Shown here: positions 31,936 to 41,175 of the stretch, one piece after another | Position numbering within the stretch: the first letter of the stretch is position 1 | Layout: the number at the start of each line of letters is the position of its first letter | Source of the DNA: Paucilactobacillus suebicus DSM 5007 = KCTC 3549 | GTDB taxonomy: Bacteria; Bacillota; Bacilli; Lactobacillales; Lactobacillaceae | Direction: 5' to 3' | Assembly: GCF_001434475.1 (NCBI RefSeq) | Contig: NZ_AZGF01000003.1 | Location: 80,659-144,658, forward strand | DNA: 64,000 nucleotides | The notes under the pieces: model-generated | Seen by the model: the letters and a program-made list of their open reading frames with translations, nothing else | Database searches by the model: none | Told to the model about the DNA's origin: nothing | Made by a program: the position numbers and the translations under genes

Positions 31936-32982
31936 TTATCCTTTCTGGTCAAATTGCGTTAAGAAGCGAACATCGTTTTGATAAAAATCGCGGATATCTT
32001 CTACGCCATATTTCAACATTGCAAAACGATCTGGTCCAAGCCCGAATGCAAATCCACCATATACTTCGGGATCAATTCCTGCCATTTTCAAAACATTTGG
32101 ATGAGTCATACCAGCTCCCAATACTTCGATCCAACCGGTGTGTTTACAAATTGCACATCCCTTACCAAGACAATTGAAGCATGTGATATCAGCTTCAACA
32201 GATGGTTCAGTAAATGGAAAGTAGCTTGGGCGCAAGCGAACTTGTAATTCATCACCAAATAATTCTTGAGCAACAACTTCAAGGGTTCCCTTCAGGTCAG
32301 CCATTGTTATGTGCTTACCGATGACCATACCTTCAACTTGATGAAATTGGTGGCTGTGTGTAGCATCATCGGTATCACGACGGTAAACTTTACCTGGTGA
32401 GATCATCTTTAAAGGACCTTTGCTGAAGTCGTGTTTTTCAAGCATTCTAGCCTGCATAGGTGAAGTTTGTGTTCTCATTAGAACTTCTGGTGTCACGTAG
32501 AATGTATCTTGCATATCGCGAGCTGGATGATCCTTTGGCAGGTTCAACATTTCAAAGTTATAGTGATCTTCTTCGACTTCATCACCGACTGCAACTTCAT
32601 AACCCATACCAACAAACAAATCAACGAGCTCATCAATAATTTGCTGAATAACATGCGGTTGTCCTTGGGCAACTTCACTACCTGGTAAAGTAACATCAAT
32701 TGTTTCCTGTTCCAACTGCGCATTGATTTTTGCAAATTCAAGTTCTTCTCGGCGCTTATCGATTGCTTTTGTTAGATCATCTCTAATTTCATTTGCAAAT
32801 TGTCCAATTTTTGGACGTTCATCAGCACTTAATTCACGCATGCCACGTAACGCTTCCTTAATTGGACCTTTTTTTCCAAGCAATCTTACTCTAATGTCGT
32901 TAATTCTATCTAGATCTTCACTGTTATCGACGTCTTTTAGGCCCTGCTGGCGTAACTCGTCTAATTTTTCTCTTAACCCCAT
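31936..32982 (-). CDS. pheS: Phenylalanyl-tRNA synthetase alpha subunit
   Basis: This 348-residue catalytic subunit carries an N-terminal coiled-coil arm, motif 2 ([21 protein letters not shown] region), a Cys-rich insert [17 protein letters not shown] of the bacterial type, and motif 3 [20 protein letters not shown] supports the ATG at 32982. It is the first gene of pheST and is preceded by a T-box leader. Confidence 0.97.
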   Translation of the reverse strand: MGLREKLDELRQQGLKDVDNSEDLDRINDIRVRLLGKKGPIKEALRGMRELSADERPKIGQFANEIRDDLTKAIDKRREELEFAKINAQLEQETIDVTLPGSEVAQGQPHVIQQIIDELVDLFVGMGYEVAVGDEVEEDHYNFEMLNLPKDHPARDMQDTFYVTPEVLMRTQTSPMQARMLEKHDFSKGPLKMISPGKVYRRDTDDATHSHQFHQVEGMVIGKHITMADLKGTLEVVAQELFGDELQVRLRPSYFPFTEPSVEADITCFNCLGKGCAICKHTGWIEVLGAGMTHPNVLKMAGIDPEVYGGFAFGLGPDRFAMLKYGVEDIRDFYQNDVRFLTQFDQKG

Positions 32983-33007
32983 TGTCTTCTCCTTTTTTGA
33001 TCAAAAT

Positions 33008-33231
33008 AAAAAGCCTCATCCCAAAAGGGACGAAGCTTCGCGGTACCACCCTAGTTTGCAGATAATCTGCACACTCAAAAAACTTTTTAACGGCTGTCGA
33101 CCGGACACAATTGTGTCAACTTCGGAAGTGAAATTCAGATAAAACAACTAATTACCGTTCTCAGTCAGTGCCGGTAACTTCCTTTTAGTTTTCTTACCCT
33201 ACTAGTTTCCATCAACATCTTTATTTGTACG
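33008..33231 (-). ncRNA. T-box riboswitch controlling pheST
   Basis: On the minus strand the leader contains the T-box sequence AGGGTGGTACCGCG (33039-33052). The terminator stem follows, in which CGTCCC and GGGATG pair around TTTT before GGCTTTTTATT (33008-33037). The upstream part folds into a long stem I and has a candidate specifier codon UUC (33130-33132), which fits tRNA-Phe; the exact codon position is my reading and is less sure. Uncharged tRNA-Phe would stabilise the antiterminator and turn on pheST. Confidence 0.9.
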
Positions 33232-33237
33232 TTAATT

Positions 33238-33266
33238 ATTCTAATTAATATTCAAGCACAGGTCAA
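33238..33266 (-). promoter_or_regulatory. pheST promoter
   Basis: On the minus strand TTGACC (33261-33266) and TAGAAT (33238-33243) are 17 bp apart, just upstream of the T-box leader. The -35 box ends 3 bp before the stop of the HxlR gene. Confidence 0.65.
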
Positions 33267-33268
33267 GA

Positions 33269-33604
33269 CTAATTTTCACTAAACCACTTGTCGCCCCACT
33301 GATGTGCGGCTTCCATGACAGGCGCAAGTTCTTGCCCCTTGTCCGTAAGTGAATAGTCAACTCTGCTGGTGTCATCATACGTATTACGAGTGACGATACC
33401 ACAATGCTCGAGCTCCTTAAGTCTTTCAACTAGAACACGATCACTACATTTTGAAACGCTGGCCACAAGATCCTTAAATCTCACTGACCCCTCGTTTAAC
33501 AGAACTTCAATGATTAACCCATTCCACTTTTTACCCAGAATTGAAAATGTTTTTTCAAATTTTGGACAAAGCGTAAAATTTTCTACAGATTCCTTAACTG
33601 CCAC
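33269..33604 (-). CDS. HxlR-family transcriptional regulator
   Basis: The GTG at 33604 lies 8 nt after GGAGG and gives 111 residues; an upstream TTG at 33622 overlaps the ribosome site. The winged helix is typical of HxlR (LCPKFEKTFSILGKKWNGLI, RFKDLVASVSKCSDRVLVER, YSLTDKGQEL). The N-terminal Cys of the family is present (TLCPKF). Such regulators often sense aldehydes or redox stress. It follows an HD-domain gene by 33 bp and may be co-transcribed with it; the target genes are unknown. Confidence 0.9.
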   Translation of the reverse strand: MAVKESVENFTLCPKFEKTFSILGKKWNGLIIEVLLNEGSVRFKDLVASVSKCSDRVLVERLKELEHCGIVTRNTYDDTSRVDYSLTDKGQELAPVMEAAHQWGDKWFSEN

Positions 33605-33637
33605 AAAGGCCACCTCCCTCAAGCAACATTTTTTAAA

Positions 33638-34138
33638 TTAGTTTGCACGTACGCCAATTCTTTGCATCCAATCGTCAACTCTTGCACGAAGTGGTGAGAA
33701 GAATTCATGTTCGGCCTCGTAATCATCGACCAAAGAAACCAACAAGCTTTCTTTATACTTTGGTAGAGCAAGTGTTGCTCCAAACATATGCTTTAAAATA
33801 ATGTCTTTTTCCATATCATTTAATGGTGTAATTTTTTCCGCGTTCCTTAATGCCACTCGAGGATGAATGAAGGCATGAGAACCGAGGTTAAATTTCGTTG
33901 TGCGCCAGTCATAGTAAAACAAATCGTGTAATAGGCCGGCACGAGCGACACTTCGATAATCCAAATGCATTTTTTTAGCAAGTTCGTAACTATCAAATGA
34001 AACAGCAATTGAATGGTCTAGCCGATTCGAATGATGATGCTGAGTATACTGTGATAGTTTTTGAACGGCAGGATTACGCAGTAAATCTGAAACAATTTCA
34101 ACATATTCCTGATCTTCTTGCCAAATATTTTTTTTCAT
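33638..34138 (-). CDS. HD-domain phosphohydrolase-like protein
   Basis: This 166-residue protein has the HD-type metal site: His in SNRLDHSIAVS, the HD pair in AGLLHDLFYYDW and a later His in LKHMFGATL. It resembles uncharacterised HD proteins of lactobacilli. The substrate is unknown. It is the first gene of a likely two-gene unit with the HxlR regulator. Confidence 0.82.
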   Translation of the reverse strand: MKKNIWQEDQEYVEIVSDLLRNPAVQKLSQYTQHHHSNRLDHSIAVSFDSYELAKKMHLDYRSVARAGLLHDLFYYDWRTTKFNLGSHAFIHPRVALRNAEKITPLNDMEKDIILKHMFGATLALPKYKESLLVSLVDDYEAEHEFFSPLRARVDDWMQRIGVRAN

Positions 34139-34229
34139 ACAGAGCCCCTTTTCTTAATTCTGTCAACATGATACACGCATTTGCAGAAAAAGCAAAGCTT
34201 TTAGCTCTTTAATGGCTGATTTTTAATAA

Positions 34230-35006
34230 TCATTTGATGTTTTGATTTAACTGAAACATTAAAATTCCTGCTGAAACGGCTACGTTAAGTGATTCGGCTC
34301 GACCATTCATCGGGATATACAAATTAGAAGTCGTTTGAGATAAGATATTGTCACTTAGACCGTTGCCCTCATTACCCATTACCAGAGCAAAGCTACCTGC
34401 AGGAGCCACATCACGAAAGTTCTTAGCTTCAGGATTTAACTGAGTGCCATAAATTGGAAAATGTTGTTTTTTAAATAATTCTATCCATTCATCTAAATTA
34501 CCATGGCGTAGTGTTAGGTGAAATTGGCTACCCTGCATGGAGCGCACAACTTTTGGCGAATATAGATCAGCTGTTTTACTTCCTGCAACGACTCCTGTGA
34601 ACCCCGCAGCATCAGCAGTTCTAACCATAGTACCAATGTTGCCAGGATCCTGAACTTGATCCAAGAACAACCATGCTCCTCTGCTTGATTCCGGTATATC
34701 AAACTGATCAGTTGGTAATTCTACTTCTGCAGCAATACCTTGTGGTGTAACAGTGTCTGTAATGGCACGCATTATTTCATCAGTAACCTCATAAATAGGA
34801 AAATCACGTGTTACAATATCATCATGTTCCTCAAGCTGATCAGATGTGATGATCAGTGATTTAACGTTAACATTGGCGGTTAGTGCTTCATTAATAAGGT
34901 GCCAGCCATCTAATAGGTAGGTACCTGTTTTTTTTCGTTGCTTCCGTGTTAACAATTTTTTCCAGTCTTTAACGTGCTGGTTATGCAAAGATATAATTTT
35001 TTCCAA
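34230..35006 (-). CDS. RNA 2'-O-methyltransferase, SpoU/TrmH family
   Basis: TTG at 35006 is 9 nt after GGAG, giving about 258 residues (MEKIISLHNQHVKDWKKL). An N-terminal RNA-binding part with QRKKTGTYLLDGWHLINEAL is followed by the knotted SpoU domain. Its three motifs are LDQVQDPGNIGTMVRTADAA, LVMGNEGNGLS and YIPMNGRAESLNVAVSAGIL. It methylates a ribose in rRNA or tRNA; the target is not readable from sequence. It is divergent from acyP, as in other Bacilli. Confidence 0.92.
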   Translation of the reverse strand: MEKIISLHNQHVKDWKKLLTRKQRKKTGTYLLDGWHLINEALTANVNVKSLIITSDQLEEHDDIVTRDFPIYEVTDEIMRAITDTVTPQGIAAEVELPTDQFDIPESSRGAWLFLDQVQDPGNIGTMVRTADAAGFTGVVAGSKTADLYSPKVVRSMQGSQFHLTLRHGNLDEWIELFKKQHFPIYGTQLNPEAKNFRDVAPAGSFALVMGNEGNGLSDNILSQTTSNLYIPMNGRAESLNVAVSAGILMFQLNQNIK

Positions 35007-35071
35007 TATAATCAACTCCAGTATCCTCAATTATATATCATATTAAACTTGGTAGAAAGGCAATATAAAAA

Positions 35072-35341
35072 ATGAAATCGGTTCAGATCAATGTTCAAGG
35101 TATTGTTCAAGGCGTCGGATTTAGGTGGTCGGTTAGCAAAGAAGCTAGAGACTTAGCAATTGTTGGATTAATCAGCAATTTAAGTGATGGAACTGTGTAT
35201 ATTGAAGCACAAGGCTCTGCGGAGCATATTGACCAACTCATTGATTTCATTAAAAAAGGTCCGACTCCTTTTGCAAAGATATATCACATGGATGTAAACA
35301 CCCAGCAGATTAAAAAATACAAACGATTTTATATAAAATAA
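35072..35341 (+). CDS. acyP: Acylphosphatase
   Basis: This 89-residue enzyme hydrolyses acyl phosphates. The signature VQGVGFRWSVSKEA holds the catalytic Arg18, and Asn36 in ISNLSDGTV completes the active site. The ribosome site AAAGGC is about 10 nt upstream of the ATG. It is divergent from the SpoU methyltransferase gene. Confidence 0.94.
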   Translation: MKSVQINVQGIVQGVGFRWSVSKEARDLAIVGLISNLSDGTVYIEAQGSAEHIDQLIDFIKKGPTPFAKIYHMDVNTQQIKKYKRFYIK

Positions 35342-35458
35342 AACGGCATCACTACTAGGTAACTGGATAATTGTTAGAAAAGTTAGTGGCATTTATCGTT
35401 TAAGTACGGTATAGTGTTAAGCGTTTATGAAAATGAGTTAAAGGAATTGGTTAATTTA

Positions 35459-36418
35459 ATGAAAAATAAGAAACTTTCGGTCATATCTGTTCTTACAGTT
35501 GCTGCATTACTCCTCAGCGGATGTGTTAGAACTAAGAACGGTAAACCATATGGAATGATTTATGATTACTTGGCAAAACCCACTCAGCATTTGATGGAGT
35601 GGATTTCCAACTTTTTCGGTGGTAATTATGGTTGGGCAATCATCATCATTGTCTTTATTGTGAGAATGGTATTGTTGCCAGTTATGATTAGTCAAATGAA
35701 AAAATCAACCATTCAGCAAGAAAAGATGAGTATGGTTGGTCCACAAATGCGTGAAATTCAAGCTCGTCAGAAAAAAGCAAAGACTCCCGAGGAACAGGCA
35801 GCTGTCAGTCAAGAAATGATGGCACTGTATCGCGAAAATGGCATCAGTATGACTGGCGGCATTGGGTGCCTGCCATTACTGATCCAAATGCCTGTGTTTG
35901 CAGCTTTATATGCTGCAATTCGTTATTCACCGGAACTGTCGAGTGCCTCATTTATGGGAATTAAACTTGGTAGTCCAAGTATCTTACTAGCGGTATTATC
36001 GTTTATCGCGTATTTGGTTCAAGCGTGGCTATCACTTGTTGGGCTACCAGAAGATCAGAAGAAACAAATGCGGTTCACAATGCTTCTCAGTCCCGTGATG
36101 ATTCTGTTCTTTACCATGTCGTCGTCTGCTGGACTTGGCCTTTACTTCTTTATTGGTGGTCTTTTTGCAATTATCCAAACCATTATCATCAATATGTACC
36201 GTCCAAGAATTAGACATAACATTGAAAAAGAGTTAAAGAAAAACCCACCTAAGAAAATTGTCAAGCCAACTCCCGTACCTGTTGTAGCCGAAGAAACAAA
36301 GCCAACAGGAACTAAAGACAGCATTGAACAACTTAAAAATACTACTGATAACGAACAAGATAAAAATACGAAACCAAAGAAAAATCGTAACCAGGGTAAA
36401 CAACATCATAAATCATAA
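35459..36418 (+). CDS. yidC: Membrane protein insertase YidC, lipoprotein form
   Basis: The ATG at 35459 gives 319 residues starting MKNKKLSVISVLTVAALLLS with the lipobox LLSGC (Cys22), so it is a lipid-anchored YidC1/OxaA type. Five membrane segments follow, including GNYGWAIIIIVFIVRMVLLP with the key basic residue and GGIGCLPLLIQMPVFAALY. The C-terminal tail is basic (KKNPPKKIVKPT, KPKKNRNQGKQHHK) and can contact ribosomes. A longer frame to 35414 lacks a signal sequence. In many Bacilli it lies near rnpA; here it is next to acyP. Confidence 0.94.
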   Translation: MKNKKLSVISVLTVAALLLSGCVRTKNGKPYGMIYDYLAKPTQHLMEWISNFFGGNYGWAIIIIVFIVRMVLLPVMISQMKKSTIQQEKMSMVGPQMREIQARQKKAKTPEEQAAVSQEMMALYRENGISMTGGIGCLPLLIQMPVFAALYAAIRYSPELSSASFMGIKLGSPSILLAVLSFIAYLVQAWLSLVGLPEDQKKQMRFTMLLSPVMILFFTMSSSAGLGLYFFIGGLFAIIQTIIINMYRPRIRHNIEKELKKNPPKKIVKPTPVPVVAEETKPTGTKDSIEQLKNTTDNEQDKNTKPKKNRNQGKQHHKS

Positions 36419-36576
36419 TTCACAAAAAATTTGAGTCTACATTAATGACGTTATAGTAATCAATGTCAAAAGTGTAGGCCCTATTTTTTTGCTCAGATGA
36501 TTTAGCTCTAGATAGTGCCTTGATGCTACCTTAATTACTTTGTTTGAGTTGATGATAAAAAAATGAACAACAAGTT

Positions 36577-36619
36577 ACAAAAACAGGGGTTCAAGCATTT
36601 GATTGCTTGAATCCCTGTT
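36577..36619 (-). terminator. Terminator of the two-component operon
   Basis: AACAGGGGTTCAAGCA (36582-36597) pairs with TGCTTGAATCCCTGTT (36604-36619) with one mismatch; the minus-strand T-tract TTTTTG follows. It lies 4 bp after the kinase stop. Between yidC and this site (36419-36576) a weaker, imperfect hairpin (GTCTACA/TGTAGGC, then CCCTATTTTTTT) may end the yidC transcript. Confidence 0.78.
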
Positions 36620-36622
36620 AAA

Positions 36623-38113
36623 TTAATCATCAAGACTTTGGACGTCTTCTTTAATTACCGGTAAAGTAACCTTGAATAAGGATCCATATCCCGCCGAACT
36701 TTCTAGTGCAATGTCACCGTGGTAGCCCTCAATCAGCCTCTTAGCAATTGATAATCCTAGACCATTGCCACCTTTTTTCCGACTTCTAGCCTTATCTACT
36801 CTGTAAAAACGATTGAACACTTTATCCATGTTATCTTGTGAAATACCTTCACCAAAATCTTGTACACCAATCTCAACATTATTGAGTGTTCTAGAAAGTG
36901 ATAAATGAATTTCTTTCCTAGTTGTCGAGTACTTAACGGCATTATCGCAAAGAATGATTAATATTTGCTCCAGATGGTCGCGATAAATCTTTGCAATCGT
37001 GGGTTCTTTTAAATCATCATCAATTGTAAAAACAAAATCTGGATGTATCATTTTAAAATTATTATAGACTTGGTGGACTACCTCACCAACATCAGTCTTT
37101 TCATCTCTGAAGTTAATTTCAACTTGCTCTGCCCGACTCAAATCCAGCATTTCCTGGACAAGATCCTGCATTCGTTTTGTTTCCTTTAAAGAAGCATCAA
37201 GTGATTCACTAAGAATCTTTGGGTCATCCTTTCCCCACCGATTAAGCATCTCCATGTGCCCTTGAATAATGGCCACAGGTGTCCTTAGTTCATGTGAAAC
37301 ATCTTCCACAAACTGTGACTGCTGCTCAATATAGCGTTGCATTCTATCAAGCATTTCATTAAACATGTTGCCTAAATCAGATAATTCATCATTCCGATGC
37401 ATTTTTGGAACTCTATGATTATCTGTTGGGTCATCGCGAATCCTGCTGACCGTATCATGAATCTCATCAATTGGACGCAATAGAAAGTACGACAATACAT
37501 ATCCAAGCAACCCACTAGCAATAACGACCAGTACTAAAACAAGCATTGAAATCATTAATAACCTGTCGGCTACTTGATAATATCCTCTTAGACTACTAGT
37601 AACCTGAATATATCCAGTTAATTTGTTAGTTTTATTTTGATAAACTGGAATTCTTCCGACAATGCTCTTACGAGAATTTGTTTTAACTAAACTAACAGTT
37701 TTCTTACTTGTCTTTTGGAAAGTACGAGACTTGTTACTTCCAGCAGTAGTAAATATTTGTTGTCCACTGGGGTCGTAAACTGTAATTGATAAATCAGAAA
37801 CACTGAGTCCGTTAATAACGCCTTCAGTTGTGTTAGATTTTTCGGTTCGGTCAGCAAGCCCATCGCTAGCTCTAATTAACTGCTGTACATGCTTATTGGT
37901 AAGCTTACTGTCACTACTAGCAAGACGTTTTTCAACAGAAACGAGTGATCGATTAACAGAACTTTGTTCACGCTTCAAAAGGTCACTTGTAAAAGATTGA
38001 AACAGTACAAAAGTCAACAATGCAAATATAAGTAACGCACCCAAAGCAGTCCCCAGTGCCCATTTTACTTTTAGTGACATTCTGTATTCAGATGTACTTT
38101 TTTTCAAACTCAT
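36623..38113 (-). CDS. Sensor histidine kinase, ArlS/OmpR-type
   Basis: This 496-residue kinase has two membrane helices (residues about 14-36 and 180-205) flanking an extracytoplasmic loop. It then has HAMP (LRPIDEIHDTVSRIRD), HisKA with the phospho-His in FVEDVSHELRTPVAIIQGH (near 277), and HATPase with NAVKYS, DFGEGI and NGLGLSIAKRLIEG. GGAG precedes the ATG at 38113. It is co-transcribed with the response regulator 23 bp upstream. Confidence 0.93.
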   Translation of the reverse strand: MSLKKSTSEYRMSLKVKWALGTALGALLIFALLTFVLFQSFTSDLLKREQSSVNRSLVSVEKRLASSDSKLTNKHVQQLIRASDGLADRTEKSNTTEGVINGLSVSDLSITVYDPSGQQIFTTAGSNKSRTFQKTSKKTVSLVKTNSRKSIVGRIPVYQNKTNKLTGYIQVTSSLRGYYQVADRLLMISMLVLVLVVIASGLLGYVLSYFLLRPIDEIHDTVSRIRDDPTDNHRVPKMHRNDELSDLGNMFNEMLDRMQRYIEQQSQFVEDVSHELRTPVAIIQGHMEMLNRWGKDDPKILSESLDASLKETKRMQDLVQEMLDLSRAEQVEINFRDEKTDVGEVVHQVYNNFKMIHPDFVFTIDDDLKEPTIAKIYRDHLEQILIILCDNAVKYSTTRKEIHLSLSRTLNNVEIGVQDFGEGISQDNMDKVFNRFYRVDKARSRKKGGNGLGLSIAKRLIEGYHGDIALESSAGYGSLFKVTLPVIKEDVQSLDD

Positions 38114-38136
38114 GGCAGACTACTCCATTTTAAATA

Positions 38137-38823
38137 TTATGACCTAATTACGTATCCTGTACCACGGACGGTCTGAATATAACTTCTTTCTCCAGAACGG
38201 TCAATTTTATTTCTCAAGTAACGGATGTAAACATCAACAACGTTAGTTTCTACTTGTGATTCATATCCCCAAACACGTTTAAGTAGAACGTCACGTGACA
38301 TTACTACATTGACGTTTTCCATCAAAATGAGAAGAAGCTCATATTCACGTTTTGTGAGATTAATAATTTCTTTGCCTCGTCTGACAACTCTATTTTCTTT
38401 TTCAATAGTAAGATCACGGTAAGTAACCGTAGTCTTTGGTGTTTCATTACCGCCACCTTCAATGTGAATGCGACGTAACAAAGCCCGTACACGAGCAAGC
38501 AATTCTTCAATTGCAAATGGTTTAACAATGTAATCATCCGCACCATGATCTAAGCCAGATACGCGATCAATAACTGAATCACGTGCTGTCATCATGACAA
38601 TTGGTGTACTTTTAACTTCACGAACTCGACGTGCAACTTCGATACCATTTAGTTCTGGCAACATTAAATCTAGTAAAATTACATCGAAATCTTGCTCCAA
38701 AGCAGCATCCAATCCTGCTCTACCATCAAGTTCAACATCTGTTTCGTAGCCTTCGTGTTGAAGTTCTAGTTCAACAAAACGGGCTAAGTTTTCTTCATCT
38801 TCAATTATTAAAATTCTGCTCAT
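38137..38823 (-). CDS. Response regulator, OmpR/PhoB family
   Basis: This 228-residue protein has a receiver domain with the phospho-acceptor Asp in DVILLDLMLPELNG (residue about 52) and a C-terminal winged helix with LTKREYELLLILMEN and YIQTVRGTGYVIRS. It is the first gene of the two-component operon and probably a global regulator of the ArlR/CsrR type. Its 5' region is shared with the divergent adhP, so adhP is one possible target; that is speculation. Confidence 0.93.
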   Translation of the reverse strand: MSRILIIEDEENLARFVELELQHEGYETDVELDGRAGLDAALEQDFDVILLDLMLPELNGIEVARRVREVKSTPIVMMTARDSVIDRVSGLDHGADDYIVKPFAIEELLARVRALLRRIHIEGGGNETPKTTVTYRDLTIEKENRVVRRGKEIINLTKREYELLLILMENVNVVMSRDVLLKRVWGYESQVETNVVDVYIRYLRNKIDRSGERSYIQTVRGTGYVIRS

Positions 38824-39086
38824 GAGTCTTTCACTCCTACTATTATTTCTCTAATTCTTGCGTCACACATTTTTTACATACATTAAATATTTTATCATAA
38901 TTACTTAATCAAATATAGCGAATACCACATGTTTTCATTATTTGCATCACTTTTTGATGGCGTACATACAAATTTAATTTTTATTAAATTACTATGTGAA
39001 TTTAATATGTTATTGTAGAAGCCCTTGTATCAAGGAGTTATCAGAAAGAAAACGGTTAATATTTTTGCCAATGTGTATAGTTTCAC

Positions 39087-39143
39087 TTGAAATACATGCA
39101 AAAATTTGCTAAGCTCAAACTGTAATATATCGAAAGCGATATA
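39087..39143 (+). promoter_or_regulatory. adhP promoter with a cre-like palindrome in the leader
   Basis: TTGAAA (39087-39092) and TAAGCT (39110-39115) are 17 bp apart. About 10 bp downstream, TATATCG-AAAG-CGATATA (39126-39143) is a perfect palindrome whose centre resembles a CcpA site (GAAAGCG). The wider 349-bp gap 38824-39172 between the response regulator and adhP is otherwise AT-rich and shows no gene; its left part must hold the response regulator promoter. Confidence 0.5.
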
Positions 39144-39172
39144 AATTCTATTTCTGAAAGAGGTTAAAAAGT

Positions 39173-40189
39173 ATGAAAGCTGCTATTGTACGTGACCCAG
39201 TTGACGGATATGTTGATATTGTTGAAAAGGAATTACGCCCACTAGAACATGGTGAAGCTCTTGTCGATGTTGAATATTGTGGCCTTTGCCACACTGATTT
39301 ACACGTTGCTGCCGGTGATTTTGGTAAAGTTCCTGGCCGTGTTATTGGACACGAAGGTGTTGGCCGTGTAAGTAAGGTTGGACCTGGTGTTACAAACTTA
39401 AAAATTGGTGATCGTGTATCAATCGCTTGGTTCTTTGGTGGATGTGGCCACTGTGAATACTGCTTAACCGGTCGTGAAACACTTTGCCGCAACGTTCGCA
39501 ATGCTGGATTTACTGTTGATGGCGCTATGGCTCAACAATGTATCGTTGATGCAAATTACGCTGTTAAAGTTCCAGATGGCTTAGACCCTGTTGAAGCTAG
39601 TTCAATTACTTGTGCCGGTGTCACAATGTACAAGGCATTGAAAGTTGGTAACACAAAGCCTGGTGACTGGGTTTCAGTTGTTGGCTGTGGTGGTTTAGGT
39701 AACTTAGCTATTCAATATGCTAAGAACGTCTTTGGTGCTCACGTCGTTGCGGTTGATGGTAACCCTGACAAATTGGCTGCAGCTGAAAAATTAGGTGCCG
39801 ATGTTTTGATCAACCGTCATGATGACAATGTTGCAGAACAAATTCAAGAAAAGGTCGGCGGAGTTAACAATGCCCAAGTAACTGCGGTTACTGCTAGCGC
39901 ATTTACTGCAGCCGTTGATTCACTTCGTCCAGACGGACGCCTAGTTGCTGTTGCCCTTCCTCAAGGTGACATGGAACTTAACATTGCTAAAACAGTTCTT
40001 GATGGTATTCAAGTAGCTGGTTCACTTGTTGGGACTCGTCAAGACCTTGCTGAAGCATTCCAATTTGGTGCTGAAGGAAAAGTTCACCCTATCGTTCACA
40101 CTCGTAAGTTAAGCGAAGTTAACGATATCATTAACGAAATGAAAGCAGGAAAGATTGTTGGCCGTGAAGTTGTCGACATGTCTAAATAA
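39173..40189 (+). CDS. adhP: Zinc alcohol dehydrogenase AdhP (ethanol-active)
   Basis: This 338-residue NAD-dependent dehydrogenase interconverts ethanol and acetaldehyde. Its catalytic zinc ligands are Cys in CGLCHTDLH and His-Glu in IGHEGVG. The structural zinc site is C-x2-C-x2-C-x7-C in [17 protein letters not shown], and the Rossmann motif is [10 protein letters not shown]. The codons are strongly biased to GGT, GTT, CGT and GCT, unlike the accessory reductases, which points to high expression. AAAGAGG precedes the ATG. It is a single gene with its own terminator. Confidence 0.95.
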   Translation: MKAAIVRDPVDGYVDIVEKELRPLEHGEALVDVEYCGLCHTDLHVAAGDFGKVPGRVIGHEGVGRVSKVGPGVTNLKIGDRVSIAWFFGGCGHCEYCLTGRETLCRNVRNAGFTVDGAMAQQCIVDANYAVKVPDGLDPVEASSITCAGVTMYKALKVGNTKPGDWVSVVGCGGLGNLAIQYAKNVFGAHVVAVDGNPDKLAAAEKLGADVLINRHDDNVAEQIQEKVGGVNNAQVTAVTASAFTAAVDSLRPDGRLVAVALPQGDMELNIAKTVLDGIQVAGSLVGTRQDLAEAFQFGAEGKVHPIVHTRKLSEVNDIINEMKAGKIVGREVVDMSK

Positions 40190-40203
40190 GACCTACTAAA
40201 ATG

Positions 40204-40239
40204 AAAAGGATCTAGTCGTTTGACTAGATCCTTTTTTTT
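40204..40239 (+). terminator. Terminator of adhP
   Basis: Perfect arms AAAAGGATCTAGTC (40204-40217) and GACTAGATCCTTTT (40222-40235) around GTTT, followed by four more T residues. Confidence 0.88.
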
Positions 40240-40256
40240 GCTAAAATTTACAAATT

Positions 40257-40298
40257 AAAAAGCATCATTCAGGTCCGGCGCCATGAATGATGCTTTTT
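40257..40298 (-). terminator. Terminator of the yqeG-rpmF operon
   Basis: AAAAAGCATCATTCA (40257-40271) and TGAATGATGCTTTTT (40284-40298) are perfect arms with a 12-nt loop. It lies 17 bp after the rpmF stop and works in both directions. Confidence 0.82.
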
Positions 40299-40314
40299 AT
40301 ATTTCTAATTGTTA

Positions 40315-40494
40315 TTACTTGCTAGTATTAACAACTTGCTTACCGTCATAGTAACCACAACTTGGGCATACCATGTGTGATTTACGTAACTCACCACAGT
40401 TTGGGCAAGGGGTCAAACCAGGAACACTAAGTTTGATGTGACCACGACGCATATCACGTTTTGTTCTTGAAGTTTTACGCTTTGGGACAGCCAT
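40315..40494 (-). CDS. rpmF: 50S ribosomal protein L32
   Basis: This 59-codon gene starts with ATG at 40494 behind [29 protein letters not shown] is the L32 signature, and two C-x2-C pairs (CPNC and CPSC) form a zinc finger. It follows yceD by 46 bp; yceD-rpmF is a conserved pair. It is the last gene of a ten-gene operon. Confidence 0.95.
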   Translation of the reverse strand: MAVPKRKTSRTKRDMRRGHIKLSVPGLTPCPNCGELRKSHMVCPSCGYYDGKQVVNTSK

Positions 40495-40540
40495 TATGCC
40501 ACCTCCTTATCATGATTTTGTCCACTAATATAACAGTCCG

Positions 40541-41101
40541 CTAATCATCATTGTTACTATCCTGATCAGGAAATAATTCTTTTAATTTAGCGAGACGTGG
40601 ATCAACTTTTTTAGATTCTGTCTCGTTAGCAACATATTCCTCTTCAGAAATGACTTCCCACCCATTACCAGCAGGAAATTCATTACTTTGTTGCTCCTCT
40701 TTAGACAGAACTTGCATTGGAATTTGTAAAACAATATTTTCAGCGACAGCTTCATCGAGATCAATCATTTTATCATCATCCAACACGATAACCGTATCTG
40801 AATCTTCATACTTTTTAACGTGTTCAGCATCACCTAAGTAAAACTCGGTGTACTTAAACGAAAGTGGAAGATCCACCGGCCGTAGCGAACGCGATGACGG
40901 AACTGTAATGGTGGTTTCAACTTTTAACGTAACCATTACATCACCTTTGTCATAACTAAGATATCCTGAGATTTTAACAGGTTTAACTGCCAGAATGTCC
41001 TCAGGAAAGCGTTCGGTAAGTAATGCACTCAAATCCAGAGTACTATCCAACTGAAGTGGTTCATCCTGATATCTTTGCAGTTCATTTAATGACCATTTCA
41101 T
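40541..41101 (-). CDS. yceD: YceD family protein (DUF177), 23S rRNA accumulation type
   Basis: The ATG at 41101 follows AGGAGG by 7 nt and gives 186 residues (MKWSLNELQRYQDEP); a longer frame to 41158 has no ribosome site. The C-terminal half contains the YceD pattern with DLDEAVAENIVLQIPM and KVDPRLAKLKELF. Relatives are needed for 23S rRNA levels in E. coli and plants. It is always next to rpmF, as here. Confidence 0.9.
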   Translation of the reverse strand: MKWSLNELQRYQDEPLQLDSTLDLSALLTERFPEDILAVKPVKISGYLSYDKGDVMVTLKVETTITVPSSRSLRPVDLPLSFKYTEFYLGDAEHVKKYEDSDTVIVLDDDKMIDLDEAVAENIVLQIPMQVLSKEEQQSNEFPAGNGWEVISEEEYVANETESKKVDPRLAKLKELFPDQDSNNDD

Positions 41102-41175
41102 GGTACTTCCTCCTAATGCAACACGTTTCATTATACGTGAGCGTATTTTGATTGTCAATGTTTTTTCCTTGACAC

